Source: Heterohyrax brucei (taxonomy: Eukaryota > Chordata > Mammalia > Hyracoidea > Procaviidae). Taken from it: a stretch of 64,000 nt of DNA. Location of the stretch: NCBI GenBank assembly GCA_028571685.1, contig CM053140.1, positions 22,177,501-22,241,500 of the forward strand, written 5' to 3'. Each line of letters begins with the position of its first letter. The stretch's first letter is position 1. Under the pieces are notes generated by a model. It was given only the letters and a program-made list of their open reading frames with translations. It had not been told where the DNA came from and ran no database searches. Of this stretch, positions 35,335 through 46,683 are shown piece by piece. The position numbers and the translations under genes were made by a program.

Positions 35335-35585
35335 GAGCTCTCTGCCCATTTCTGAACTAGGTTGTTTTGTCCTTTTTGTTGGTGACTTTCAGGAGCTTTC
35401 TGGATATTCACTTTGGATACTGAACCCTTATCCCACAGACAGTTTCCAAATATCTTCTCCCACTCAGCAAATTTTGATAGTGTTCTCTGAGGCCCAGACA
35501 TAATCATTTTGTTGAAGTCCCCCTTAGACCTGTGTTTTCTGTGTTACTCATTTCTTGGTGTATCTAAGAATCTACCTATGAATCA
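35335..35585 (-). mobile_element. Old L1 ORF2 fragment
   Basis: The plus strand reads TTTTGTTGGTGACTTTCAGG, TTATCCCACAGACAGTTTCC and AAATATCTTCTCCCACTCAG, the inverse of the ORF2 region encoding the EWEKIF motif (also at 2,095-2,140 in L1-A). Strongly diverged. Confidence 0.7.
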
Positions 35586-35589
35586 GGCA

Positions 35590-35650
35590 CTGAAAACCCT
35601 AGGGAGCACAGGTGTCCTCTGACACACACAGGGTCACTATGGTCAGAATG
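35590..35650 (+). repeat. Short AfroSINE-like fragment
   Basis: GAAAACCCTAGGGAGCACAG, then CACACAGGGTCACTATG, resembling the body and 3' part of an AfroSINE variant. Too short to be certain. Confidence 0.45.
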
Positions 35651-36099
35651 TCCTGGATGGTGACTGGTTTCTTTTCTCACCTTCTCTCTGCTTCGTGTGT
35701 CCTTTCTCCCACTAAAGGTAAGTCTGTGTGACTCACTACAATTCCAGGTGGTGGGAGGAGGAGCATATAATGTCATGGCCAAAAAAGCTGTGAATCCTCT
35801 GCCTTGTTGTCAGTATCTGTATTGTGGGTTCAGCCCACCATTGTGTATCTGTTAATGTGACACTAGTTTCTGGATGTTGTCGATGTCAACAGTTAAGGAG
35901 CAAGGGTCATCTCTGAGTGTGAGGTTTATGGAGGAAGCTGGCCAGGAGAGGGCATGGACCATGTACTGAAGTTAGGATGCCAGAGCAAGTTAAACAGAGT
36001 TAGTGGATTGATGTACTTTTAGAGTAGATGTCAACTGTATTATATACTTTATTGTTTTCTGTCTCTGATTCCTGTTTTCGGTAGGGGACCACCTGCTCT
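35651..36099. other. Unassigned intergenic sequence
   Basis: Nothing recognised on either strand. Confidence 0.3.
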
Positions 36100-37240
36100 A
36101 TCATCCCTGCGCTAGGAGAAATTCTTATACCACAACCATTACAGGAAATATAATGTGCATCATCTGTAAGACATTATGCAGACTGAAATCAGTCTGATGA
36201 AAAAGGACAAGTACTGTATGAGATCACTACCATAAGGACTTCAGAAAAGGTTAAAGCACAGAAGATAATAATCTTTGATGGTTACAAGGGTGGGGCGGGA
36301 AGGAAAGGGGTATTCATAGATTAGACAGCAGACAGGAATTAGGTTAGGTAAAGGGAATGACAGGATACAGTGGAAGGGAGGTTAGCACAACTGGATCATA
36401 CCAAAACCTAAAAGGTTTTCAAAATGAAACCCAATGTTTTGAAGGACAGAGCAGCAGGAACAGCCACCTGGGGACCACAGTTTCTGGGGATATCTAGGCT
36501 AATTAGCACAATTAAGCTGTTTCAAGAAAATGTTCTGCATACCACTTTGGTGACTGGCATCTGGCCTCTTCAAAACTACCAAGTGTCCATCTAGGTGGCA
36601 TCAACTGGTCCAATCCACCTGGAGCAGTGGTGAATAAAGGACATCAAAGAAAAGCAGAAAACACAAACCCAGCATACAGAAGGGAAGACGTGATCCAGAG
36701 ACTTCAACAGCATGAGAGAGGAGAACTGGATGGTACCGGGCCACCACCAGTGGCTGCGCTGACATGGAACACAAGGTAAAGTCCCTGATGTAGCAGGAAG
36801 AAGATGGGTGTGCAAATAAGAACTCTACTAAAACACCACATGCTATCAAAAAGTCTACATTTGATGGTCTGTCAGACAGAGGGTTCACTCAAGATATGGC
36901 CCCTACACTCTCTGTTAGCGCAGAGCCAAAAGAGGACCAAAGACAACTCTTCAGACAAAGACTGGACTGTAAGACACACAGTGATGCTGGCAAAGAGGGT
37001 GCGTCTTGGCTTAAACATACACACAAGGCTGGCTGAGCAGTTCCTCTCCAGAGGTGAGAGGACAGTGCAGGGGGACAGGAGTTAGTTGAATGGATATGGG
37101 AAATACAGGGTGGAAAGAAAGAGTGTGCTGTCACAGGGTGGTGGGGGTGAGAGCGGTTAGGCTTGCCCAGTAATGTGTGCTTGGGGTTTTACACGACACA
37201 TTGATTTGGATTGTATACTTTTACTTACAGGACAATAAGA
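36100..37240 (+). mobile_element. L1 3' end relic (end of ORF2 plus 3' UTR)
   Basis: AAAAAGGACAAGTACTGTAT followed by GAGATC matches the end of ORF2 in L1-A (plus strand near 1,415-1,435, inverted). The following kilobase shares blocks with the inverted L1 3' UTR piece at 40,155-40,609 (for example GTTTTAGTAGAG inverted, and GATTTGGATTGTATACTT). It ends near an A-rich ACAATAAGAGAG. No open frame. Confidence 0.6.
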
Positions 37241-38370
37241 GAGTTAAAAAGAGAGAGACAGAGTCAATACCAAAGCAGAGAGATCTTACAAGCAATAAGA
37301 AAGAACAGCCAGGAGCAGAGAACCGTCCTCAGAACCTGGGATCTTAGCACTAAGGATCCCGTGGAAATGCGAGACAGAAAGATCAGGAAGTTTGGGCAGA
37401 GAAACAACAGTAGGAGACCGTTGCGGGCTCTCTGGCCCAGAGAGGAAGAAAGCTTGCTGGTGGAGTAGGGTGCCTCTGGCAATCATCAGCACCTAAGTTC
37501 TGTGTGGGAGGCAATGAATTACTGAAACCAGTAGAGGAAGTACAGAGTGCCGCGAACGGACAGGTGGTGTCAGAACTGGCCAAGATGGATGAGAGAAGAG
37601 ACAAATCTGAATTCTGCCTCACAGTCATGTTCTGAACCACTAACATCTATTTGATCACATCCATTACTTTCCTGATCCACAACCAAACTGTATCTAAGCC
37701 TCCTCACATTCTTCCTGACTTTCTTCCTAACAAGCACCCACCTGATGTCCTTCATTCACTGTTGACATCTCCAAAAATCTATCTGGAGCCCAGGAACTGG
37801 AGTGTTCTATTTTAAATCTCAGATACACTCTGCCCTATCTCTGCTGAATACCCAACAGTGCCTGTCTACTGGCTTCAAAAAACGCAGAGTAGTCAGCCCA
37901 GTTCTAAAGGACCTGCCTGCCATGGCCTCCTCCAACGAGGCTCACACCACCCCCAAATCCCAACGCATGGTTTCTTTTTGCTGCTTCGGTAATCCCTGAC
38001 TTTCATTAAGGAATGCAGATACTGAGAGCTCTGCTCCCTCAGGGATTTACACACTAATATTTCCCAAATGATTCTTTCCACCCTGATCCATCTCAGATGT
38101 CATCAGCTCTACTCAACCATGTATGGAGCTGAGTCTAACTAATTTTTTGACTCTTTCCTTAAATAATCTGCAATCTATCCTGACTCTCAGGATAGGTCCT
38201 TTTAGTAAAGCTATTAGATGTCCCTGGTTTTTCATTATTTATTTAAAACTGTCTTCCATGTGAGACTGTAAACCTATGGCCAGACTCTCTCTGTATTGTT
38301 TTCTTGTTCTTTCTGGCCTGTGTCACTGATCGTTAAGGACACACACAGATTATCACCTGCTGTATGTACT
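37241..38370. other. Unassigned sequence
   Basis: Low-copy sequence as far as I can see. Short frames (for example minus 37,264-37,482 and plus 37,211-37,468) overlap on opposite strands and have no motif. No exon with good splice sites was found. Confidence 0.3.
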
Positions 38371-38374
38371 CTTA

Positions 38375-38530
38375 GGAAACCCTGCTGGCACAGTGCTTCA
38401 GTGCTACATCAACTAACCAAAAAGTTGGCAGGTCAATCCCACCAGGTGCTCCTTGGAAACTTTATGGAGCCATTCGACCCTGGTCTACAGGGTCACTATG
38501 AGACAGCATTGACTCGATGGCAATAAGTTC
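38375..38530 (+). repeat. AfroSINE
   Basis: GAAACCCTGCTGGCACAGTG at the start, GTTGGCAGGTCAATCCCACC (B box degraded), TCCTTGGAAACTTTATGGAG, then AGGGTCACTATGAGACAGCA. Plus orientation. Confidence 0.85.
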
Positions 38531-39540
38531 AGGCTCTTTGGGCATACACTCTTGAGCAGTACTATGCAAATGGAAGTTTCACTGAAGGCACATAGGTTCT
38601 CTTTCTCAACAGTGCACAAAGGTAGACACTTGCCCTATGTGGCTACCAAGCACTTGAACTCCACTCGTTCTTCTGAATCAAAAGGGTGTGAAAGTTGCCA
38701 TCATCACAACGGAGAACTTGAGAGCTTAGTTCCTGCAAACCTGTAACACAGGATATACAGAGCTTGGAAAGGGAACACTCAGTCCAGCTGGGTTGTGTTT
38801 ACATTATGAAAGTCTACCTCAACTGGCAGGAGGGGCACTATCAGAGAAGGTGACATCTGAAGTGAGTCCATGAGATGCCTAAGGTTACAATGTTTTCTTC
38901 AATCAGAGGAAATACCTAGTGCAAAGGGTGAAAGGCAAAGAAAATCTTCACCTCAGTGAAAAGTCTTAAAAAGTGTACTGTGCTTCATGACACGGGGCCT
39001 CTGGATTTCACCCCAAACAGCATTTCTACCAGCATTTTACCAAGCATCAGTTTCCTTTACAGAGATAGATACCTTAAGGAGGAAAGAGCCTCTCTTCTTC
39101 CCAAGATCCCAGTTGGACTGCAGATATTATTTAGAGGAGGAACAATCAGCTAATACTCCACAACACATTTTCTGGATCCAGTCTCAAGGTGTTCTTAGGG
39201 TGGGGTAGAGCCACAGAGAGACCAAGTGGGATGCTGCTCCCAAAACACCTAAAGTGTGGAAGCGGTTTTAGAATTTGGTAATGCTTACAGCCTGGGAGAC
39301 TTTGTGTGTGCCTAACAGGAAAAGCCTAGATTGTCAAAGACAAAGCTGACGAGGCTCCAAAGGAAGTCAGGACGGCCATACGTCAATTCTCTCTCAGTTG
39401 TAGAGAACACACAGGATGCCAGCAAGAGAACGCTGCTAGAAAGATGCATGTTAAATGGGCTTCTGGTGAGGCTTTAAAAGAAGATGACAAACACAGGGTT
39501 GGTCAGTGGAAGAAAGCAGATGCTTTTTACACACGAAGAA
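38531..39540. other. Mostly unassigned; possible MaLR-internal relic near 39.2-39.5 kb
   Basis: AAGTGTGGAAGCGGTTTTAG followed by AATTTGGTAATG resembles the internal sequence of MaLR retrotransposons, which has a GTGGAAGC-ACTTTGGAACTGGGTAA-like start. The match is short and I hold it loosely. Nothing else recognised. Confidence 0.3.
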
Positions 39541-39554
39541 CTCGTCTGAATTAC

Positions 39555-39662
39555 CTTCCAAAGTTTGGTGGCAGGCAGACTTTTAAGTGATGGATTTCCA
39601 TAATTAGCTGAGGAGGTTTCTCAGGAAGATCATAAAAGTGCAGCGTGGGATCTCCTTGATGC
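39555..39662 (-). CDS. Candidate internal coding exon (108 bp) of an unrecognised gene
   Basis: On the minus strand a strong acceptor (CCATTTCTTTCTCCTTACTT, TTTCACTCTAG) is followed by 108 bp that stay open in one frame: HQGDPTLHFYDLPEKPPQL, then IMEIHHLKVCLPPNFG. A donor, GGAAG/GTAATT, closes it. The exon enters with the third base of a codon and leaves after two bases of the next. The peptide looks like globular protein and not like any repeat here. I do not recognise the family. A promoter-like region lies 6 kb upstream on the same strand at 45.0-45.6 kb, and a possible terminal exon lies 10 kb downstream. It may be one exon of a real gene or of a duplicated gene fragment. Confidence 0.45.
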
Positions 39663-40088
39663 CTAGAGTGAAAAAGTAAGGAGAAAGAAATGGACTTAAA
39701 AATGAACTGTGCAAAATTAAAACAAAACTTAAAGACATGGAAACTTCTGCTATACAAAGGACATGTAGTCTAGAATTTTCACCAAGCATACGGCTGCACC
39801 ATCTTTTGTAAAAGAGATTAAGCCAGTCACTGATGACTCTAACCAACTACCAGAGCAGCAAAGTCATCAGATAAGGCAGAAGGGGACAGAGAAGGAACAA
39901 ATGGAAACAACACTGTCTGTCTCTTTGAGTTGCATAGACAGCGAACTGGTCAAAGGAGCTACAACTCTTGACTTTCAAGAAAAGCACAGGGCCATGCTTG
40001 GAGCATTCCAAACATCAGCAGACATGCTGGAAGGAGCACGGGAAACAAGCAGGGCCACCTCAGCTTCACAGTATAGAGTTGCAGCCTT

Positions 40089-41047
40089 TGTTATAGTTAC
40101 CTAGTGCAGCTTTAATAAAAATACCACAAGCAGATGGCTTTAAAAAAGAATTTTGCTTTAGATTTTTATTATGATTAAGTACACAATCCAAGTCAATTTT
40201 GCACACCCGCCTCTGTACAACTCTATCTGCTCTGCCTACCCTGTGACAGCACACTCCTCCTTCTCACTCTTTACTACTAGTATTCTCCCAGTGAGCACCT
40301 GTCCCCTCCTCTCCACCTTTTCCTCTCTCCTCTACAAAGAAATCGGCAGTGCAGCCTTCTAGAAATGGGTAACACCATAAAGTGCACACACCACGTGCTC
40401 ACTCTGTGTCCCCAAATCCAGTCTATTCTTAGTCTGAAGTGTTGACCTCAGTGCTGGTCTCAGGTCTGAGGCAGCAGCAAGTCTAGGGACCATGTTTCCA
40501 GGGGACCCTCCAGGTTTTCAGACCATCTCTTCTGGTGTTTTAGTAGAGCTCTTCACCTGCACATCTCTTTTTCTCCTTTATGTCAGGGACTCTATATCGT
40601 GTTTCCCATCAAGAAAAATTTTATTGGTCACATCCAGTAAGTTAAAAGATCAAATTCATGGTGACAGCTCCTGCGGGAGGCTTTCTCTGCAGGCACTGGA
40701 GGAAGCTCCTCGTCCTCAATGTCCCCCTGGACTGGAGGCTTCTGAGGCACAGGGACCCTGGGCTTTTCCAAAGGATGCGCTCAGCTCCTGCCACTGCTTT
40801 TTGGTGGCATGAGGTCCTCAAATCTTAGCTTGCCTTCCTTCCTGTTATGTTCCAAGAGGCCACATCAAGCCACAAGACAATCCCACACATTAAGTTCTGC
40901 CCCACCAACTCAACTGTAGCCCATCCATCCTAATTAACATCAGAGAGACAGGGTCTACAACAGGAAAGACATTACACAATACCGGGAATCATGGCCTAGC
41001 TAAATGGCTACACAGATTTCGGGAGGAACACAATTCAATCCATGACA
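40089..41047 (-). mobile_element. Solo LTR, ERVL-MaLR type, split by an L1 3' fragment
   Basis: The plus strand starts TGTTATAGTTACCTAGTGCA and ends GGGAGGAACACAATTCAATC followed by CATGACA, the inverted MaLR LTR. Body landmarks shared with other copies are ACTGGAGG, CAGGGACC, GTGGCATGAGG and GGGAATCATGGCCTAGC. The LTR is interrupted at about 40,155-40,609. Confidence 0.72.
40155..40609 (-). mobile_element. L1 3' UTR fragment nested in the LTR
   Basis: Read on the minus strand it contains TTGGATTGTGTACTTAATCA near its 3' end and GTTTTAGTAGAG on the other strand, as in the 36.1-37.2 kb relic. The flanks AAAAAGAATTTT and AAGAAAAATTTT may be the remains of a target-site duplication. Confidence 0.6.
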
Positions 41048-41711
41048 GCCTTCTAGGTTTTAAAGAGTCAGATCTTCATCCACTCAGTTCTGGGGGATGG
41101 GATCACTGCCCAAAGCTGAGGTGACAAGCTGCCATGCCCAGAGGGCCTTCTGGAGCTCAAGGCATGAAGCTGCCACTGACATGGACCAGGAGAATAGGAT
41201 CCCTCAAACCAAGGGGCTTCAGGTGCCATCCTAGTGGGCCTGGAAGGTGCAGCTGAATCCCAGAGCCTAGGGTCCTCCACTGAGAATCCAGAGAGCATGT
41301 CCCACACTGCCAGAGTCCACAAGACAGGAATAATTTCCAGATGGTACCAAAAAGCACAGGATTATTTTATAGCTTCGACAGCTAACATAAATTGTTCTGC
41401 TGGATTTTGAACTTGCTTGGTGCCCGCTATCCTTTTTTTTCCTTCAATTTCCCCCATTTGGAAGGGAAATGTTTACCTTGTGCCTGTGGCACCACTGTAC
41501 TTCAGAAACAGTCTTTTAGATTCCATAGGCCTACAGATTCAGAATTTGGCACCTGATAAACTAGTCCTAAAGTCTCAATTATGTTTGATAGACATGATTC
41601 AGAAGATGCGATTCTGGTCTTGGAGTTGATTTAAGATGACTCAGATAATGTGATGGGGTGATTCTGTTTTGTATGTTTCAAGGACATGAATTTGGAGGCC
41701 AATGTGTGGAA
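41048..41711. other. Unassigned intergenic sequence
   Basis: No gene or repeat recognised; only short unsupported frames. Confidence 0.3.
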
Positions 41712-41872
41712 GCAAACACTGATGGCATAGTGGTTAAGCGCTATGGCTGCTAACCAAACACTGAGCAGTTGAAATGCACCAGGCACTCCTCATAAGCTCT
41801 ACAGGTCAGTTCTACTCTGCCCTATAGGGTCACTATGTGTTGGAATTGTCTCCATGGCAGAGGTTTTGTAAG
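41712..41872 (+). repeat. AfroSINE
   Basis: AACACTGATGGCATAGTGGT, TAAGCGCTATGGCTGCTAAC, CAGTTCTACTCTGCCCTATA and GGGTCACTATGTGTTGGAAT. Plus orientation. Confidence 0.87.
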
Positions 41873-41878
41873 AGTGGA

Positions 41879-42264
41879 ATCTTATGGACTGAATGTGTTG
41901 CCCCCAAATCTGTGTTGTCAATCCTAGCCTCTATGCTATGGTTATAAGCCTATCTGGGAATGGGTGGTCTTAGTTATGTGAATGATGCAGGATTACTGTA
42001 GGGCATTATCCTGAGTCAATCTTTTTTGAGATATTAAAGGGATTAAATGAGCCAGCCAGAAATCAGAAATGGGGAAACGAGGTACCAAGACACGTGAAGA
42101 TCACCCAAGGACAGAAGTTCAAAGAAACAAAGACCAGAGCATGCACGTAGTCTTCTCCTAGAGCACCCATCAAAACTCAGACTTGAGTTGCCTAAATGGT
42201 AAGAAATGTGTTTGTTCAAGCAACCCAGTTTGCTCTGTCTGTCACAGCAGTACTAGAGAACTAA
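41879..42264 (+). mobile_element. Solo LTR, ERVL-MaLR type
   Basis: CTTATGGACTGAATGTGTTG followed by CCCCCAAATC at the start and AGTACTAGAGAACTAA at the end fit the MLT1-like pattern (TGT..TGGACTGAATTGTGTCCCC to ACTAA.ACA). It sits between two AfroSINEs in the same orientation. Confidence 0.68.
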
Positions 42265-42425
42265 AGGGACCCTAGTGGCACAGTGGGTAAGGGCTCAGCT
42301 GCCAATCATAAAGTCAGCAGTTCAAATTCACCAGCAGCTCCTTGGCAACCCTACGGGGCAGTTCTACTCTGTCTTACAGAATCCCTACAAGATGGTAGCT
42401 ACTCAAGGGCACTCAACAAGGACAA
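42265..42425 (+). repeat. AfroSINE
   Basis: GGGACCCTAGTGGCACAGTG, CAGCAGTTCAAATTCACCAG, CCTTGGCAACCCTACGGGGC, then a diverged tail around CTCAAGGGCACTCAACAAGG. Confidence 0.82.
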
Positions 42426-42429
42426 CTAA

Positions 42430-43115
42430 CTGAATAAAATACTTCTGTAGCAAGGTTCACACAGGAGTACTATTCAGAAGGGCTGAACAGTGGAAATAAC
42501 TCAAATTCCCATCTGCAGATGCATGGATAAACAGTAAGTCCATATAATGGAGTACTATCCAGTCATAAAAAGAAATGAAGTTTTCATAAATGCTACAACA
42601 TGAACCTTGAAAATACTAAATGAAATGAGTCAGACACAAAAAGACAAATATTTTATGAACTTACTTGCATGAAATACCTAGAATAGGCAAGTGTATAGAG
42701 ACTGAAGTTTATTAGTGGACAAACCAAACCCACTGCCGTCGAGTCAGGTCTGATTCATAGCGACCCTATAGATCAGAGCACAACTGTCCCCCGGAGTTTC
42801 CAAGGAGCGCCTGGTGGATGTGATCTGCCGACCTCTTGGTTAGCAGATGTAGCACATGACACCACCAGGGTTTCTTTATTTTAGTAGTTACCGGGGGCTA
42901 AATGGAGGGAGGAAGTGGAGTTATAGCTGCAGCAGAAACCGGTTTCTGCTGAGGGTGATGGAAAAGTCTGGACACTGGTAGTGGCGATGGTTGTACACAC
43001 AGCCAGAGTTAATGTTACTAAACAGGGAAAAAAACTTAAAAAGGAAAAAAATGTTACATTTATTTTACCAAACACATACAAATGCAAATTAGAGTGACAT
43101 GAACATTAAGACACG
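42430..43115 (+). mobile_element. Old L1 (L1M-like) 3' end
   Basis: CATGGATAAACAGTAAGTCC, ATATAATGGAGTACTATCCA and GTCATAAAAAGAAATGAAG are the ORF2 3' end of old mammalian L1s. After an AfroSINE insertion (42,720-42,872) it resumes with TAGTTACCGGGGGCTAAATG and continues to ACCAAACACATACAAATGCA. Confidence 0.75.
42720..42872 (-). repeat. AfroSINE nested in the old L1
   Basis: CAAACCCACTGCCGTCGAGT, GATTCATAGCGACCCTATAG, GTTTCCAAGGAGCGCCTGGT, GATCTGCCGACCTCTTGGTT and CACCACCAGGGTTTC, in inverse orientation. One of the better preserved SINEs in the window. Confidence 0.88.
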
Positions 43116-43494
43116 ATCAAATAAATAAATAAAGCAACTTAGTGTCTTGGACTCAGTGTGTTAAGCAAAATGGGGAGAATTTAGATACTACGGCAACAAA
43201 GAGAGGAAAGTGGGTATTTCCAGATTTTCATGCCCACCTTAGGCTGTACTCACCTATGAGAAACTATAGTGTGCAAATGCACTCCGCAAGGTCATCAAAC
43301 CTTGGTCACCTTCTTAATGTGAAAAAAAGAACTACTTCTAGGGTAAGAAAAAAATCCCAAAAACCTGAGAGTTGTAATTTTACACAGGTTAAAACAAAAA
43401 AGAGACTACGTTAACGGCATTTGAGTTAGCAATCATTTCATAAACTTGACACTTAAGACACTTCACCCATTTGAAATAAAATAAAATATATAGT

Positions 43495-43712
43495 TGCTCC
43501 TGGACCTTCTGGTGTTAGTTACCCAGGAGCAGATTTCAACTGATGGTCACTGCATGTGTGCAGAGGACAACTTCTCCACATGGTTTTCAAGGCTGGGACC
43601 TTTGGTAACAGATCACCAGGCTTCTCTTCCAAGACACAGCTGGGTGGGTTTGAAGTCATGACCTTTCAGCTAGTAATCTTAACCATTTACGCCTTCCAGG
43701 GACTCCTTACTT
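43495..43712 (-). repeat. AfroSINE, longer variant, degraded
   Basis: GATCACCAGGCTTCTCTTCC, GGTGGGTTTGAAGTCATGAC, CTTTCAGCTAGTAATCTTAA, CCATTTACGCCTTCCAGGGA. This is the inverse of the tRNA-related head plus a body unlike the short variant. Confidence 0.65.
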
Positions 43713-43964
43713 GGCTTTTTATGATCTATATTTTCTCCTATTTTCTTATACTTACATTCCATAGATTGGAGAAATGTGTTTAGGACCTTCATTCTACATT
43801 ACATTTAGTTTCAAGGGAAACATATTCTCTAGTCATACTACAGATGCCACACATTCTTTACTCAATTTAAGTGTTACTTCTCTATGTTCAAAACTCTAAA
43901 TTACAATTCTCTAGAAGTTGCACATTTCCCATTTACTTAAGGAAGGACTGTGTAAAATAATTAT

Positions 43965-44290
43965 TACAAATGACGAGGTAACATTTGCAGTGATGCGGCG
44001 TGGCTGCCAAAGAATGAGTGAATCTGTCTCAGAAGTAAACCTGAATGCTCCCTAGAAGCAAAGATGACAAGACTGTATCTCACATAGTTTGGCCATGTTA
44101 TCATGAGGGATGAGTCCCTACAGAAGACCATCATGCTTGGTAAACTACAGAGAGATGGCTTGATACAATAACTACAATTAATGCAAGCATAAAAAAATGA
44201 TTTCATAAAGCCACAGACCAGTCAACATCTTGTCCTATTGTATACGGGGTCACTAGGGGTTGTAACTCAAGAGACAGTAATCTAATAATG
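43965..44290 (+). mobile_element. RTE-type LINE 3' end
   Basis: The protein reading around 44,040-44,150 (PECSLEAKMTRLY, FGHVIMRDESLQKTIML) is the C-terminal part of an RTE polyprotein. The nucleotide tail GTATACGGGGTCACTAGGGG is the RTE 3' end. No intact frame. Confidence 0.75.
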
Positions 44291-44324
44291 TGTGACTGAC
44301 CCTCGAGGATCTACTCAAGTATTG

Positions 44325-44405
44325 TGATTTGTTCTGAGGTTGAACCACCGACCTTTCAATCAGCAGCTGAGTGCATCACCATAGCGCACCACCAACGGTC
44401 CTCTT
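44325..44405 (-). repeat. AfroSINE head fragment
   Basis: GAACCACCGACCTTTCAATC, AGCAGCTGAGTGCATCACCA and GCACCACCAACGGTCCTC, the inverted tRNA-like head. Confidence 0.7.
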
Positions 44406-44764
44406 TATAACATATGCCTCCCATTTGGCCCTCATTGTTACATTCACTATTACGAAACTGGCAATATGACTGCCTTTGGCTCCAAGAAGCCTTCAACCTC
44501 ATAGCAAAAACTATGGCTGAATCACCAGGATCTAAGCTGGCTCAGATCCTGTCTCAGCTAACCACTAAATTCTCTGACAATCACTGAGTGTTCGATCTTG
44601 ATAAATCCCTCATCGGCCACATTACACTGTTATCTGCAGACCACGTAGGAATGGCCATATCGTTTGTCACATAATCATGATGAAAATGTGTGCTTTATAG
44701 TCACAGGAATGCTAGGAAACGTGTCTGTTATTTGCCTCCTGAATTTGGGATAAATTTGAGACAG

Positions 44765-44885
44765 ATATGGGGAAATATGTAGCAGTCGGCTTCCAGAAAG
44801 ATTACAGCCTTCCAAACCCTATGGGGCAGGCCACTGTTCTACACGGTCACTACGAATCAAACCTGACTTCAGGGCAATCTTTTTA
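44765..44885 (+). repeat. AfroSINE tail fragment
   Basis: CAAACCCTATGGGGCAGGCC, TTCTACACGGTCACTACGAA, then CCTGACTTCAGGGCAAT. 5' part missing. Confidence 0.65.
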
Positions 44886-44999
44886 TAAAACGTTTCGAAA
44901 TACACTTACTAATTTTCAACTCATGGTTTAAATTCACATCTGAAACTCCTATAGCCATTGAAAAAAACAGATATATACAAACCTCATCATCATCTTATT

Positions 45000-45640
45000 T
45001 TGCGTATGAACAGCAACACTCAAAGCGCTACAGCACACTAGACAGACAGGGTGGGCGCAGGGCATTCAGAGTCCGGCCAACCACCCTGAGCTTCCCGACT
45101 GTGTTTTTCAAAAAACGTCCAAGTTGATTCTGCTGACCCGAAAAACCACTTTTCCTGAGCGACAGTCCCATGACTTTACTCGTTATTGCACCCAGAGACA
45201 CTGCACCACCCACCTACCACGCATCCAGCCTGTGGTAGTTAAGACAGCGGGTGTGCCCAGTAGCCTGGGAGCCACAAGGCGGCCGTTGAAGAAAGACGTT
45301 GGAGGGAGCTCCCCCCATGGAACACGCACCCTCCAGACACCTTTTCCCCTCTACACAGTCCAGCTAATGGCACGGCCCATGGCTCTCGAAGGGCAGAGAA
45401 ACCAGTAATGTGTAAGACAGCAGGAGCACAGCCTTCAGCTCCGTGGGCTGTACTTGCTTCTGGACCAAGCAAAACACACACAGACCCAAAACCTCCCTCA
45501 CACAAAATCTGCGGCTAGATCCAGCATGGCTGCCGGGCCGCAGATTAGCCCTTCCGCTTCCGGTTTTTGGCAATCCTGTCCTGCAACCTCATGGGCTCAG
45601 GACCCAGGCACAGAGGGCTCCACCTAGTGGCCGTGGAGTT
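45000..45640 (-). promoter_or_regulatory. GC-richer, promoter-like region (weak)
   Basis: The only non-L1 stretch in the island with clear CpG enrichment by eye. On the minus strand it holds two adjacent ETS-type motifs (CCGGAAGCGGAAG, about 45,552-45,564) just before an ATG in GGCAGCCATGCTGG. Another ATG at about 45,171 is followed by 46 open codons (MGLSLRKSGFSGQQNQLGRF onwards) in sequence of similar composition. I cannot show a transcription start. It would suit a minus-strand gene that includes the exon candidate at 39.6 kb. Confidence 0.3.
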
Positions 45641-46015
45641 CAGTGCCTTTCCCTTGGACTAAGGATCCACCTGCTGACGGCTTGACTGCCTCTGGAAACA
45701 AAAGCCTGAGTGTTCTGAAATGCCCACAACTTAAAGACAATTCAGAAGGCAAAGATTTCTAATATGCCCGGGTAGCAAAGGAAGATGTATTTGCATACTT
45801 CTCCATTTGACAGTTAATATCTACCCCTCATATATATTTGCCAGTCTTTAAAATTGTTCTAAGTGCCTCCTTTGGCTTCTCTTTCATGGTTTGTCTTCTC
45901 TTGCATACCAGGTGTCTTTCCTTAGGAACAGGCCACTTACTCTGCAAACCCAGTCTGAATGCTGCAAGAGCTGAGGACAACTAAGATGGGTAATTTCCAG
46001 GACGAGAGGCAGGTA

Positions 46016-46030
46016 AGCACTGTTCTTTCT
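46016..46030. repeat. Left target-site duplication of L1-B
   Basis: AGCACTGTTCTTTCT, identical over 15 bp to 48,644-48,658, with L1-B exactly between. Confidence 0.9.
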
Positions 46031-46266
46031 GAGATTAGAATTGCCACCCCTGCTCTTCTTTGTTCATTGTTAGCTTGATATATATTCTTCCATCCTTTAA
46101 TTTTCAGTTTGTTCCTGTCTTTAGGTCTCAAGTGAGTTTCTTGTAGACAACATATGGATGGGTTGTGTCTTTTGATCCAAGATGACACTCGGTGTCTCTT
46201 TACTGGAGCATTCAGTCTATTCACATTCAATGTAATTATTGATAGGTATGTGTTCACTGCTGCCAT
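46031..46266 (-). pseudogene. L1 ORF2 start (endonuclease N-terminus), truncated
   Basis: Starts MAAVNTYLSIITLNVNRLNA, keeps SSWIKRHNPSICCLQETHLR (active-site Asn and Glu region of the endonuclease) and ends at AILIS, where the insertion ends. The frame then runs a short way into flanking DNA. No reverse transcriptase is present. Confidence 0.92.
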
Positions 46267-46683
46267 TGTGGTATGTTTATTTTTATGTCGATGTTTTCTC
46301 TGTTGTTCTTATTAGTCTGTTCTGGGACACTCTTTTGTGAGTTGATTTTTCACCTTTTTCAGAGCTGGTTTTATAGTTGAGACTCGTGTGTTAGATTTCT
46401 TGAAATGGTAGGATACATCTTTGTTGTGCTTTACAGCTGCCTCTACGAACCCCCTTAATAAACTATTTATAAACCCAATTTTAATTACTACCAGTCTGGT
46501 CATCTTCCTCTCCATCTGGAAGGACTATAACGACTGTAGTACATCCCTCTTTTTATTATGATGACACCATAGTTTTCATGATGATCACTAGATTGCTTCT
46601 TTCCAAATCAAAGCTGTGATTTACTTTGGAGCCTTCCCTAAATGAGTAGAGTATTGAGTAGTGTGTCGTTCTAAAATATAAAG

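Noticed and set aside
41700-44900. tRNA genes suggested by tRNA-like boxes
   Set aside because: The A- and B-box-like parts belong to AfroSINEs with SINE bodies and tails; no cloverleaf with an intact anticodon stem was seen.
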